A stretch of DNA of 64,000 nucleotides from an uncultured Actinomycetes bacterium (GCA_903860745.1 CAIORQ010000105.1:39283-103282); one strand, 5' to 3'; numbered from the stretch's first letter, positions 15,715-24,160 are shown. The notes: a model not told the origin generated them from the sequence alone. Numbers and translations: made by a program.

Positions 15715-16830
15715 GTGACTCACGTCGAGCGTCTCGCGCGCCCTTCGACGCTTCGACTCGCGAGCGGACCCCAAAGGTCCCGGTGGATACTCACCACGTT
15801 CGTCGCACTGGCGGTGTCCTCGGGCGCCGTCATAGCCCAGTCGCACCCGGCCGGCGCCACCAACGTCGCCGCGGAGAAGCAGCAGGCCCAGGACCTCTAC
15901 AAGCAGATCCAGCGCGTCGGCGCCCAGGTGCAGTTCCTCGGCCAGAAGTACGACCTCGCCCACCTCAAGCTCGACCAGATCAGGAACACGATCGCCAACA
16001 CCAAGGCCATCGTCGCGGGCATCCAGGGCAAGGTGCTCTCCGACGACGCCCAACTCAAGTCCGACGCCATCTACGCCTACGTCAACGGCGGGTCGGCGGC
16101 GTCGAACAACCCCCTCTTCACGACCGACGCCAACGCAGTGGGCTCCACGAGCGTCTACAACCAGGTCGCCGAGGGCAACATCGGCTCGGTGATCGCCACC
16201 TTGAAGACCAACCGGGTCGAACTCACCCAGGAGCGCGGCATCCTGGCCGCCGAGGAGGCGGCGGCCCAGGCCAACGCCAACGCCGCCCTGGCGACCTACC
16301 GCCAGTACCTCACGCTCCAGGCGAAGATCGAGCAGGCCCGTTCCCAGGTCGAGGGCCAGATCTCGGCCTACTACAACGCCATCCAGGCGGCCGCCAACGC
16401 CGCCTCCGCCCGGGCGGTGACCACGGCCATCGCCAACCCCTCGCCCTCCAGCGGCGCCGCCCCCGGACCCGATCCCCTGGGCGAGGCGGCCGTGCGCGCC
16501 GCCGAGCAGTACCTGGGCGTCCCCTACGTCTGGGGCGGCGCTTCGAGGTACGGCGTGGACTGTTCGGGCCTCGTGATGCTGGCCTACGACGCCGTCGGCG
16601 TCTACCTTCCGCACTACTCCGGGGATCAGTTCGACGACACCGAACGAGTGCCCCTCTACGACATCCAGCCCGGTGACCTCCTCTTCTACGGCTACAACGG
16701 CGACGAGCACGTGGCCATGTACGTCGGCGGCGGCATGATGATCGAGGCGCCCGAGACCGGCTACACCGTGCACATCACGCCCATCCGCCTGGGCTGGGGC
16801 TTCGCGGGGATCGGTCGCGTGCGCGCCTAG
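15715..16830 (+). CDS. Secreted NlpC/P60 peptidoglycan endopeptidase with coiled-coil N-domain
   Basis: Cell-wall hydrolase of 371 residues, of the RipA/CwlO type, that cuts stem peptides. The N-terminus is an export signal (basic, then WILTTFVALAVSSGAVIA, ending near AGA). A long Ala/Gln-rich coiled coil follows (about 50-235, in two segments), a Pro/Ser linker, and the NlpC/P60 domain. The catalytic Cys is in YGVDCSGLVMLAYDAVG and the His in DEHVAMYVGGGMMIEAP. Coiled coils of this type usually hold such enzymes inactive until activated at the division site. It is followed after 2 nt by the Lgt-like gene. Confidence 0.93.
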   Translation: MTHVERLARPSTLRLASGPQRSRWILTTFVALAVSSGAVIAQSHPAGATNVAAEKQQAQDLYKQIQRVGAQVQFLGQKYDLAHLKLDQIRNTIANTKAIVAGIQGKVLSDDAQLKSDAIYAYVNGGSAASNNPLFTTDANAVGSTSVYNQVAEGNIGSVIATLKTNRVELTQERGILAAEEAAAQANANAALATYRQYLTLQAKIEQARSQVEGQISAYYNAIQAAANAASARAVTTAIANPSPSSGAAPGPDPLGEAAVRAAEQYLGVPYVWGGASRYGVDCSGLVMLAYDAVGVYLPHYSGDQFDDTERVPLYDIQPGDLLFYGYNGDEHVAMYVGGGMMIEAPETGYTVHITPIRLGWGFAGIGRVRA

Positions 16831-16832
16831 CG

Positions 16833-17606
16833 ATGTCGGGCGTCCCCACCTCGGTGCACCTCGGCCCGCTCGTCTTTCACCTCTACGGACTGGGACTCGG
16901 GGTCGCCGCCTACGTCACCTTCCTCTACTGCGAGCGACGCCTGCGCCGCCACGGTGTCGACGTCGCGCGCTTCGGCCGCTACGCCGCCGCGCTCATCGTG
17001 GCCGGACTCGTCGGAGCGAGAGCGGCCAACATCGCCACCAACTGGTCGTACTACGCGGGGCATCCCGGACGGTGGATCGCGGTGTGGCAAGGCGGTCTGG
17101 CCAGTTTCGGGGGCATCGCCCTGGCCCTGCCGGTGGGCGTCGTGCTGCAGCGCCGCTGGTGGCCCGCGACGGGGCTCGCCACCTTCTGCGACGCCGTGGT
17201 GCCCGCCCTCGTCGCGGGCTGGGCCCTGGGACGGGTGCTGGGACCGCAGTTCATGGTCAACGGCGGCGGTCACGCGACCACCTCCTGGTTCGGCCTGCAC
17301 TACCACGGCCAGGTCGGCAAGCGGGTGCCGGTACCCCTGATCCAGGGGGCCGAGGACGCGGCCCTGTGGCTGGCGCTGTTGCACCTCGAGGCCAGGCGGA
17401 CGCTGCGCGCCGCGGGTCAGCTCTCGGCGGTCGCGATGTTCGTCTGGGGACTCGTGCGCGCGTACGACGAGCACTGGCTCTTGGGCGAGGAGTCCCACAG
17501 CGGCTCCGTCGGCGTCCAGCTGGCGGGGCTGGCCCTCGCGCTCGGCGGCGTCCTTGTGTGGTGGCGCGTGCGCCGACACGACGGGCTGCGCACGGCGTCA
17601 GACTAG
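16833..17606 (+). CDS. Lgt-like membrane protein (divergent prolipoprotein diacylglyceryl transferase family)
   Basis: Polytopic membrane protein of 257 residues with the plan of Lgt, which adds diacylglycerol to lipobox Cys. Family landmarks are FHLYGLGLGVA, AGLVGARAANI, VWQGGLASFGG and WALGRVLGPQF, and PLIQGAEDAALW aligns with the usual PxxLYE segment. But the His of the FHGG motif of E. coli Lgt is Phe here (ASFGG), and the Asn-Gly-Glu loop after GRxGNF reads VNGGGHATT, so a key Glu is absent. It could be a true but divergent Lgt or a related lipid-handling protein. Its end overlaps the convergent gene by 4 bp. Confidence 0.72.
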   Translation: MSGVPTSVHLGPLVFHLYGLGLGVAAYVTFLYCERRLRRHGVDVARFGRYAAALIVAGLVGARAANIATNWSYYAGHPGRWIAVWQGGLASFGGIALALPVGVVLQRRWWPATGLATFCDAVVPALVAGWALGRVLGPQFMVNGGGHATTSWFGLHYHGQVGKRVPVPLIQGAEDAALWLALLHLEARRTLRAAGQLSAVAMFVWGLVRAYDEHWLLGEESHSGSVGVQLAGLALALGGVLVWWRVRRHDGLRTASD

Positions 17607-18622
17607 AAGAGCGAGTTCCACTCCTCGTCGCTCAACACACCGAGACGGATGACCTCCGTGTCGCCGGACACGGTGTTGCGCGCGTCGTCGACGTAGGAGA
17701 CGTGGTCCAGGCCGAGACGTCGCCAGGGCGAGAAGACCCGACGGGTCGGCGACGGGTTCGAATAGATCCCTCGCACCAAGAGGCCCTGCTCGGAGGCCGC
17801 AATCACCACGGCCGGTCGAACCTTGGACTGCTGCTCGGGCGCGGCGGGGTCGACGGCGTCGAAGGGCACCTCGGTGGTCACGACCGAACCGGCCAGGGGG
17901 TGGGCGACGTCGTAGAGCGCGGCTTCGGCCGGCGTGAGCGAGGCCGAGCGACGGGTGACCTCGAGGTGCGCCGACGGACTCGGCGCGGGGGGGACGGGGG
18001 CAGGGACGACGGGCCTCTTCTTCTCCACCTTCACCTTGGGTCCGTGGGCGGCCTTCGCCTTGGCGGCCTGGGCCTGCTTGCGGGCCTTCTCCTGCTCGCG
18101 GCGCAGTCGGCGCTGCTCGCGCACCGACTCGTCCACCACCTTGGGGGAGAGCAGGGAGGCCTGGCCGATCGTGATCTCGATCTCGGGCAGGGCGAGGGCC
18201 TCGTCCTCGCCGAGGAGACGCCGGCAGTGCGGCGCCGCCGGGAACTCGTTGCCGATGGCGAAACCCAGGACCGCGACGACCTGGTCGTCGTTCAACTCCG
18301 CACCACGCAACGAGGCCACCGCCTCGCTCAACTGCTCGTAGGTGGGGGTCTCGCTGTGCTCTCCCAGGGCCTCGATGACCTTGTCGAGGGGCTCCATGGC
18401 CAACAGCTCCAGCAGGCCCGACACGGCGTCGATGGGCGCACCCGCCGCGAAGGCGCCCACGTCACGCTTCTTCTGCAGGTTCCGCAGGGGTAGGGCCACG
18501 ACCGCGCTGACCTTCGCCCCCTGGAACTGCAAGGAGTCCACGACCGCCATCACGGCGTCGGGATCGAGCTTGGCGATGGTGCGACGCATCACGTCGTGGG
18601 GGCTGGCGGTCAGTGCGGTCAT
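17603..18622 (-). CDS. Hypothetical protein with a PemK/MazF-like C-terminal domain
   Basis: 339-residue protein, apparently cytoplasmic. The N-terminal half is alpha-helical, a Lys/Arg/Ala-rich coiled stretch (about 165-205) and a Pro-rich linker follow, and the last 90 residues (SKVRPAVVIAASEQGLLVRG, then IYSNPSPTRR) resemble the PemK/MazF beta-barrel, in which RPAVVI is a hallmark. No antitoxin gene is adjacent, so a toxin role is not supported; the fold may bind RNA or act as a scaffold. The family was not recognised as a whole. The gene meets the Lgt-like gene tail to tail. Confidence 0.7.
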   Translation of the reverse strand: MTALTASPHDVMRRTIAKLDPDAVMAVVDSLQFQGAKVSAVVALPLRNLQKKRDVGAFAAGAPIDAVSGLLELLAMEPLDKVIEALGEHSETPTYEQLSEAVASLRGAELNDDQVVAVLGFAIGNEFPAAPHCRRLLGEDEALALPEIEITIGQASLLSPKVVDESVREQRRLRREQEKARKQAQAAKAKAAHGPKVKVEKKRPVVPAPVPPAPSPSAHLEVTRRSASLTPAEAALYDVAHPLAGSVVTTEVPFDAVDPAAPEQQSKVRPAVVIAASEQGLLVRGIYSNPSPTRRVFSPWRRLGLDHVSYVDDARNTVSGDTEVIRLGVLSDEEWNSLF

Positions 18623-18964
18623 GGGTTCCTACTTCGAATGGCTGGAGCGACGAGGCCACGGGGAACCTCGTCTCGACGAGGAGCCGCCACGGCGGCCCCG
18701 GGTACCCGTCCACTGTACCGAGGTGCGCGCCAGACCTCGAAACCGGCCACCGACCGGTCGCCGGAAACTCGTCGATACGGGCCGCCGTGTCCCTGGGAGG
18801 GAAGTTCCGACGTGACCGGACCACTCGAAGCTCCCGGGTGGCACGATGACTCACTGCGTAGTTCCCCGCCATTCGGTGGTGGCCGATGGCCCATCAGGTG
18901 GCTCGGGGCGCGACGTCACCCTGCCGCTCGCGGGCGTCATCGGCTCGTCCAGACCATCGTCAGG
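18623..18964. other. 342-bp stretch without a supported gene
   Basis: Between the PemK-like gene start and the membrane-protein fragment. Open frames here have the composition of shadow frames and no ribosome site or motif. It may hold decayed coding sequence of the downstream membrane protein. A GC-rich inverted repeat (ccggccaccgaccggtcgccgg) is the only structure noticed. Confidence 0.4.
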
Positions 18965-19360
18965 GTGTACGACTCGCCGGTGGTGGCCGCGGGTCCCGGA
19001 CGTATCCTCGCGGTGGCCCTCGCCGTCGGTATCGGCGTGAGGGTCGCGCGACGACGAGCCTCCCTCGTCCACGTCGTCTGGCTGGCGGCGCTCGCCTTGA
19101 CCCTGCGCTGCGTCGTCGAACCCGTGATGGTCCCCTTCTACCTTCTTCCGGGCACGCTGCTGATGACGGTCACGAGCGCGGCGTTGGACCGGTCCCGTCT
19201 CCTCGTGACGACGTCCGCCCTGGCGGCGGTCAACGTGATGAGTTTCTGGCACACCGGGGAGTGGACCTACTACCTGATCATGATGACGCTGCTGGTCATC
19301 GCCCTGCTCGCCTCCCGTCCCGGCGTCACCACGCGCCCCGCACCCGACACCCCACGGTGA
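18965..19360 (+). pseudogene. Membrane-protein fragment, resembles the C-terminus of a GT87-type glycosyltransferase
   Basis: From GTG 18965 the frame gives 131 residues with four likely helices (ILAVALAVGIGVRVA, VVWLAALALTLRCVVEPVMV, LPGTLLMTVTSAAL, YYLIMMTLLVIALLAS). It looks like the last membrane segments of a polytopic DUF2029/GT87-type mannosyltransferase. The same frame upstream (the track's 254-aa ORF) is not protein-like, so the N-terminal part is missing. Most likely a remnant; an intact small membrane protein is possible. Confidence 0.5.
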
Positions 19361-19480
19361 CACATGTTGTCAGCCGGAGCGATGGCGCGAAGGCCCGCGA
19401 CATCGCCAGAGGCGACCCACGACCCGAGCGCCACACCGGGAGAGCGCCGCGGACCCAGCGTCGCGATCCCCTAACGATAC

Positions 19481-19499
19481 AATCATTGATACAATGATT
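19481..19499 (+). promoter_or_regulatory. Perfect palindromic operator AATCATTG-ATA-CAATGATT over the GntR start codon
   Basis: Two perfect 8-bp arms around ATA. The right arm contains the ATG at 19494. A direct repeat GATACAAT (19476-19483 and 19488-19495) overlaps it, and each copy contains TACAAT, a good -10. Binding here would block both transcription and start-codon access, as expected for autorepression by a GntR/YtrA protein. Confidence 0.75.
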
Positions 19500-19898
19500 C
19501 CTATGGATTTCGTTCGTACGGACTCTTCGGCCGAAGTGCCGCCCTTCGAGCAGGTTCGTCGTCAGTTGGCCGACGCCATCGAATCAGGAAGGCTCAAGCC
19601 CCGGGACCAGCTGCCGACGGTTCGAAAGCTCGCGGCGGACCTCGGTCTGGCCGCGAACACGGTGGCGAGGGCGTACCGGGAGTTGGAACTGGTGGGCGTC
19701 ATCGAGACCCGAGGTCGCCACGGGAGTTTCGTGGCCGGTTCACTCTCGCCCCACAAGGCCGCGGGTGCGCGGCTGGCGGCCGACGTGGTCCAACGAATGC
19801 GGGACCTCGGTATGGGCGACGCCGAGATGTTGGCGATCCTGCGCGACGCGGTCGAGAGCCATTCGCGCAACCCTCACCCGACCCCGCGTCGCTCCTGA
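19494..19898 (+). CDS. GntR-family (YtrA subfamily) transcriptional regulator
   Basis: Short 134-residue GntR regulator. The winged HTH (about 15-85) includes PPFEQVRRQLADAIESGRL, LPTVRKLAADLGLAANTVAR and AYRELELVGVIETRGRHGSFV. The C-terminal tail of about 50 residues is too short for a FadR/HutC effector domain and fits the YtrA subfamily, which usually represses itself and a neighbouring transporter or envelope gene. Either ATG 19494 (inside the palindrome) or ATG 19503 could be the start; there is no room for a ribosome site at the first. The only co-oriented neighbour is the secreted repeat protein. Confidence 0.9.
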   Translation: MIPMDFVRTDSSAEVPPFEQVRRQLADAIESGRLKPRDQLPTVRKLAADLGLAANTVARAYRELELVGVIETRGRHGSFVAGSLSPHKAAGARLAADVVQRMRDLGMGDAEMLAILRDAVESHSRNPHPTPRRS

Positions 19899-19961
19899 GC
19901 CCTTCGCCGCCCGCGTCGCCGGACGGATCGTTTCCCTTTCGCGACGTCGCCAAATCCCACA

Positions 19962-19978
19962 ATCAGGGCTGATACATT
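19962..19978 (+). promoter_or_regulatory. Candidate promoter/operator of the secreted seven-repeat protein
   Basis: ATCAG-GG-CTGAT inverted repeat running into TGATACATT, whose TACATT would be the -10. TGATACA also occurs in the GntR operator, so the same regulator may bind. No clear -35. The distance to the ATG leaves a roughly 50-nt 5' UTR with AAGGAGG near its end. Confidence 0.4.
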
Positions 19979-20037
19979 GACAAGCCAGTGCGCCATCCAC
20001 CCACGAGGTGGCCCGACGACAATGAAGGAGGCCCATC

Positions 20038-21711
20038 ATGGGTGGACCTGTCTCTCGGCACGCTTCGCGACGCGGCGTTCATCGCCTGCCTCGAGGAGTG
20101 GTCGTCCTCTTGGCCACCCTCAGCCTGACCGCTGTCGGACTCTCCGGGGTGGGCGCCACGCTGGCGACATCGGCGGGGGCGACGCCGAGCATCTCATCCC
20201 TCACCCTCCCGACGACCGGACTGAATCCCGCGTCGGCTGACTCCACCGTCAACGTCAGGGACATCTCCTGCGCCTCTTCGACCGTCTGCGTCGCGACGGG
20301 CGACTACCTGGTCGCCACCCCCGCCGTCGGATACGACGGCTTCGTCGCCACCGGCGTCTCGACGGCGGGCCGATGGCAGTGGACGATGAGCAGTCTGTCG
20401 ACCTCGAGCTTGACCCCCTCACCGGGACCGTCGTTCCCCATTACCTACCCCTTCGCCATCTCCTGCCCCTCGACCACTGACTGCGTCGTCACCGGTCAGT
20501 ACATCGACGACAACACCGGCTACGACGGCTTCTACGCCGCGGGGACGCTCAACGGCGCCACGTGGACGTGGGCGCTGAGCACCATGCCCACCACGGCGCT
20601 CTCCCCGGCTTCGGCGTCGCTGCCCCTCGTCTACCCCCAGGGCATCTCGTGCCCCACGACCAGCAGTTGCGTCGCCACCGGCTACTACCGCGACGCCGCC
20701 GGGCGCGAGGACGGCTTCGCCGCCGCCGGATCGCTGAGCGGCGGCACCTGGACGTGGAGCTCGTCCACCCTGTCCACGGCCACGATGGCGAACGGCACGG
20801 CCAGCAACTACGTGGAACCCGCGGCGGTCACCTGCCCCTCGGCGACGAGCTGTCTCGCCACGGGTCAGTACCACAGCAACTACGGCTACACCTTCTCCTT
20901 CTACGCCACCGGCGCCCTCGTCGGCGCCAACTGGGACTGGACGCTGTCCACCCTGCCCACCACCGGACTCAGTCCGGCGATGAACTCCAACACCGAAGTC
21001 CTGACCTACGCCGTCTCGTGTCCGTCGACGTCCTCGTGCCTGGTCGCGGGGCAGTACTACGCCACCGACTCGGGTTTCTACGGCTTCGTCGACGCCGGCG
21101 CCCTCGCGGCGGGCACCTGGACCTGGTCGGCCTCCACGCTGAGCGTCACCGGGCTGAGTCCGGCCTCCAATGCAACGGCCTACGTCATCCCCTCCTCGCT
21201 GTCGTGCCCCTCGACGAGCGACTGCGTCGTGTCGGGGTCTTACACCGACACCTCGGGCGACTACGAGGGCTTCTACGCCCAGGGGAACCTGAGCGCCAGC
21301 GCGTGGTCGTGGACGTCGAGTTCGGTGGACACGACGGCCCTCAGCCCCGTCTCGAAGCCCGCCAGCTTCACCGGTGACTTCAGCGCCGAGGTCTCGTGCC
21401 CGTCGCCCGCCCGCTGCATCGTGACCGGGTCCTACGCCGACGCTTCGAGCCACACCGACGGCTACGAGTCCCAGCTCGTCTTCCTCCCGGCCGCCTCCGC
21501 GCCGTCGGTCACGAATCTCCCCGCGACCGCCACCGCCGGCGACAGGTTCACCGCCGTCGTGGCCACCGACGGCGACGGCGTGGTCAGCCTGAGCACGACG
21601 ACGCCGAGCGTCTGCGGGGTGTCGGGCCTGGATGTGACCTTCCTCACCAGTGGCACCTGCACCCTGGTCGCCAGTGTCGGCGACGGTTCCACCTACGCGG
21701 GGGCGACGTGA
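20038..21711 (+). CDS. Secreted seven-repeat (probable beta-propeller) surface protein, ended by an in-frame TGA
   Basis: 557 residues up to the TGA. A strong AAGGAGG precedes ATG 20038. The N-terminus is a long signal peptide (Arg-rich, then VVLLATLSLTAVGLSGVGAT). Seven repeats of about 60 residues follow, each with a pair of Cys (CPSTTDCVVTGQY, CPTTSSCVATGYY, CPSATSCLATGQY and so on), then aromatic/Gly residues and TWTWSxSTL. Seven such blades suggest a propeller with a disulfide per blade. An Ig-like domain starts at about 490 and is cut by TGA 21709-21711. The same frame stays open for 188 codons beyond the TGA, so the native protein was probably about 745 residues. Function unknown; probably a surface adhesin or binding protein. 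Confidence 0.8.
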   Translation: MGGPVSRHASRRGVHRLPRGVVVLLATLSLTAVGLSGVGATLATSAGATPSISSLTLPTTGLNPASADSTVNVRDISCASSTVCVATGDYLVATPAVGYDGFVATGVSTAGRWQWTMSSLSTSSLTPSPGPSFPITYPFAISCPSTTDCVVTGQYIDDNTGYDGFYAAGTLNGATWTWALSTMPTTALSPASASLPLVYPQGISCPTTSSCVATGYYRDAAGREDGFAAAGSLSGGTWTWSSSTLSTATMANGTASNYVEPAAVTCPSATSCLATGQYHSNYGYTFSFYATGALVGANWDWTLSTLPTTGLSPAMNSNTEVLTYAVSCPSTSSCLVAGQYYATDSGFYGFVDAGALAAGTWTWSASTLSVTGLSPASNATAYVIPSSLSCPSTSDCVVSGSYTDTSGDYEGFYAQGNLSASAWSWTSSSVDTTALSPVSKPASFTGDFSAEVSCPSPARCIVTGSYADASSHTDGYESQLVFLPAASAPSVTNLPATATAGDRFTAVVATDGDGVVSLSTTTPSVCGVSGLDVTFLTSGTCTLVASVGDGSTYAGAT

Positions 21712-21789
21712 ACCGCACAGAGCCTCTCGGTCACTGCGGTCACCACCACCACGATCCCCATCGGCACGCACGCGACCCAGTCGAAACTG

Positions 21790-22275
21790 GTGGTCTCAAC
21801 CAGGAAGGACAGTTACTCCCTTCACGCGGTGGTCACCCTCTCCACCTCGGGTGGTTCAGGGTCGGGGAAGGTGACCTTCCGGCTGGTCCACGGTCGATGC
21901 ACACTCAAGAGCAACAAGCTCAGTGCCAAGGCCGCGAGCGCCTGCAGCGTCGTGGCGACCAAGGCGGGTACCTCGAAGTACAAGTCCCGCTCGTCCAACG
22001 CGGACACCTTCTTCTTCGGCTTCGTCGCCCAGTCCCCGTTGACCTTGAAGGTCTCGAGCACCGTCAACAAGACTTCGGCCAAGGTCGCGCTCTCCACGAC
22101 GGGCGGTTCGGGCAAGGGCGCGATCAGCTACACGGTGATCGGGACGCACTGCGTCCTCTCGCGCACGACCCTTCACGCAACCGCCGCGACGACGTGCGTG
22201 GTGTCGGCCACCAAAGCCTGGAACGGCACCTTCTTGCCCGCATCGTCGAAGCCGGTCTCGGTCAGGTTCTCCTAG
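21790..22275 (+). pseudogene. C-terminal part of the secreted repeat protein, separated by the in-frame TGA
   Basis: Same reading frame as the gene before it; the frame is in fact open from 21712. It holds two copies of a roughly 85-residue all-beta module with paired Cys: LSTSGGSGSGKVTF, HGRCTL, ASACSVVATKAG and then LSTTGGSGKGAISYTVIGTHC, TTCVVSATKAWNGTF. Related modules end the FG-GAP protein near 51.3 kb. There is no ribosome site at GTG 21790, so independent expression is unlikely. It is real coding sequence of the upstream gene, lost unless the TGA is read through or is an error. Confidence 0.75.
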
Positions 22276-22521
22276 TCCCTCCGCGCCCGCGAGTTCGAAG
22301 GATCCACCGACACCGATGCGCGACGCGGTGCCTGGCCTTCGCGTCGGCGAGGACGAGACGTCCTTCGCAGCGCAGTAGGTTGGTGCGAGGACGGCCCGCG
22401 ATGATGCGGGGACGAGGAACACTGAGCGTGGTCAGCATCGAGGACCGGTGGTCCCAACCGTTGTAGGTGTCCTGACCTCTCTGCCCTGTCCGGACGGGGC
22501 CGCACGCGACGTGGCCTTGGT

Positions 22522-22538
22522 GCGACACTCCGTGTCGC
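22522..22538 (-). terminator. Hairpin GCGACAC-TCC-GTGTCGC after the acyl-CoA dehydrogenase gene
   Basis: A perfect 7-bp stem with a 3-nt loop, 14 bp past the stop of the minus-strand acyl-CoA dehydrogenase gene. No U-tract follows, so it may be a weak terminator or an mRNA-end stabiliser. Confidence 0.4.
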
Positions 22539-22552
22539 CATTCGGCTGCGTC

Positions 22553-23695
22553 CTACTTCAGCAAGTGTTTGGCGACGACCACGCGTTGGATCTGGTTGGT
22601 TCCCTCGTAGATCTGGGTGATCTTCGCGTCGCGCATGAAGCGCTCAACCGGGAAGTCCTTGGTGAAGCCGTAGCCGCCCAGGAGCTGCACGGCGTCGGTG
22701 GTGACGCTCATCGCCGTGTCGGACGCGAAGGACTTCGCGGCCGCTCCGAGGTAGTTCAGGTTGCGGTCGGGGTCCCCGGCGTCGATCGTCGCGCAGGCCG
22801 CGTAGACGAGGGTCCGCGAGGCCTCGGTTCGGATCGCCATGTCGGCCAGCATGAAACGCAAGCCCTGCAAACTTGAGATCGGCGCGCCGAAGGCCTTGCG
22901 CTGGGTCATGTAGCCCGCGGCGTAGTCGATGGCCGCCTGGGAGATCCCAACGGCCTGGGCGCCGATGGTCGGACGCGAACGGTCGAGGGTGTGCATGGCG
23001 ATGCGGAAACCCTCCCCCTCCTCGCCGACCCGGTGTGAGAGCGGCACGCGCACGTTCTCGAAGACCACCTCGCCCGTGGGCGAGGCGCGCAGTCCGAGCT
23101 TGTCCTCGTGCTTGGGGAACTGCACCCCCCACTCCTTCTCCACGAGGAAGCAGGTGATGCCGTGGCTCTTGGCCGTCGGGTCGGTGCTGGCGAAGACGGT
23201 GTAGGTGTCCGACACGCCGGCGTTGGTGATCCAGTACTTCGAGCCGTTCAAGATGTACTCGTCGCCCACGCGCTCGGCGCGCGTGCGCATCGCCGCCACG
23301 TCGGAACCGGCGTCGGCCTCCGAGAGGCAGTAGCTGGCCTGGTGGGTGCCCGCCGCGATGCGCGGCAGGTAGGTCGACTTGAGCTCCTCGGAGCCGAAGT
23401 TCATGATCGGCAGCATGCCGAGCTTGGAGATCAGCCAGGTCACCGAGATCGACGCACAGCCCCTGGCCAGTTCCTCGGCCACGACGGCCTGGGTCACCAT
23501 GTCCGCCCCGACCCCTCCGTAGGCCTCGGGGACCCACAGGGCCGGTAGGTCGAAGTCGACGCAGGCGTCCCAGCTGTCCTGGGGGAAGACCTGCTCGCGG
23601 TCGTAGCGCGCGGCGTGGGGCGCGATGCGCTCGTCGACGAAGGTCTTGAGGACGTCTCGAAAGGCCCGTTGTTCCTCGGTCAAGATGAAGGACAT
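22553..23695 (-). CDS. Acyl-CoA dehydrogenase
   Basis: FAD enzyme (380 residues) forming the alpha-beta double bond of acyl-CoA thioesters, passing electrons to ETF. Family blocks include YCLSEADAGSDVAAMRT, NGSKYWITNAGVSDTYTVFA, QRKAFGAPISSLQG and the catalytic Glu in QIYEGTNQIQR. The C-terminal KDFPVERFMRDAKI is typical of short/branched-chain enzymes. Standing beside ilvE/leuB it could serve branched-chain catabolism, but substrate length cannot be read reliably. GAGGAG precedes ATG 23695. Confidence 0.94.
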   Translation of the reverse strand: MSFILTEEQRAFRDVLKTFVDERIAPHAARYDREQVFPQDSWDACVDFDLPALWVPEAYGGVGADMVTQAVVAEELARGCASISVTWLISKLGMLPIMNFGSEELKSTYLPRIAAGTHQASYCLSEADAGSDVAAMRTRAERVGDEYILNGSKYWITNAGVSDTYTVFASTDPTAKSHGITCFLVEKEWGVQFPKHEDKLGLRASPTGEVVFENVRVPLSHRVGEEGEGFRIAMHTLDRSRPTIGAQAVGISQAAIDYAAGYMTQRKAFGAPISSLQGLRFMLADMAIRTEASRTLVYAACATIDAGDPDRNLNYLGAAAKSFASDTAMSVTTDAVQLLGGYGFTKDFPVERFMRDAKITQIYEGTNQIQRVVVAKHLLK

Positions 23696-23716
23696 GCGGG
23701 CTCCTCGTTGAGTCGG

Positions 23717-24154
23717 TTAGGTGTTGGGGAAGAGGTCATCCTCGCTCACGGCGTCGACGAAGCGGCGCTGGGCGACGTAACTGTGCGCGAGACCGGCGAA
23801 GTCCGCGGTGGGCTCACCGTGGTTCTCGCCCAGCCCGAAGTGTTCGAGTGCGGCGCGCACGTCATGGATCGTCGGACCCCGGCCCGCGATGCTGGCGCGC
23901 TTGGCGGCCACCAGGGCGATGCCCACGACCAGGTCGTGGTGCTCGACGCCCTCGACGTGCAGGTCGGCGCAGGCCCGCTCGGCCAGGGCCAGGGCGAAGC
24001 CCTCGCCGGGCGCGTTCGTGCCGGTCATGGCCGCCTTCGAGGCGTGACGGAGCAGTCCGGGCTTCTTGGCGCGTCCGATGGTCGGGGTGGCGGTCGCCAT
24101 GGTGGGACGGACCTCACCACTGCGCGACACCGGGAAATAGGTGGGTTGTGTCAC
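23717..24154 (-). CDS. Hypothetical protein of unknown family
   Basis: 145 residues, no signal peptide or membrane helix, not recognised. The middle is helical and Ala-rich (EGFALALAERACADLHVEGV), preceded by a basic stretch TIGRAKKPGLLRHASKAAM. GTG 24154 lies 6 nt after TAGTGT, which supports both the start and the gene. It is encoded between ilvE and the acyl-CoA dehydrogenase gene on the same strand (21-bp gap to the latter), so it could be co-transcribed with it. Confidence 0.65.
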   Translation of the reverse strand: MTQPTYFPVSRSGEVRPTMATATPTIGRAKKPGLLRHASKAAMTGTNAPGEGFALALAERACADLHVEGVEHHDLVVGIALVAAKRASIAGRGPTIHDVRAALEHFGLGENHGEPTADFAGLAHSYVAQRRFVDAVSEDDLFPNT

Positions 24155-24160
24155 GTTTCG

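Noticed and set aside
22276-22552. tRNA-like motif (gttcgaa) after the secreted repeat gene
   Set aside because: No acceptor stem, D-arm or anticodon arm can be formed around it.
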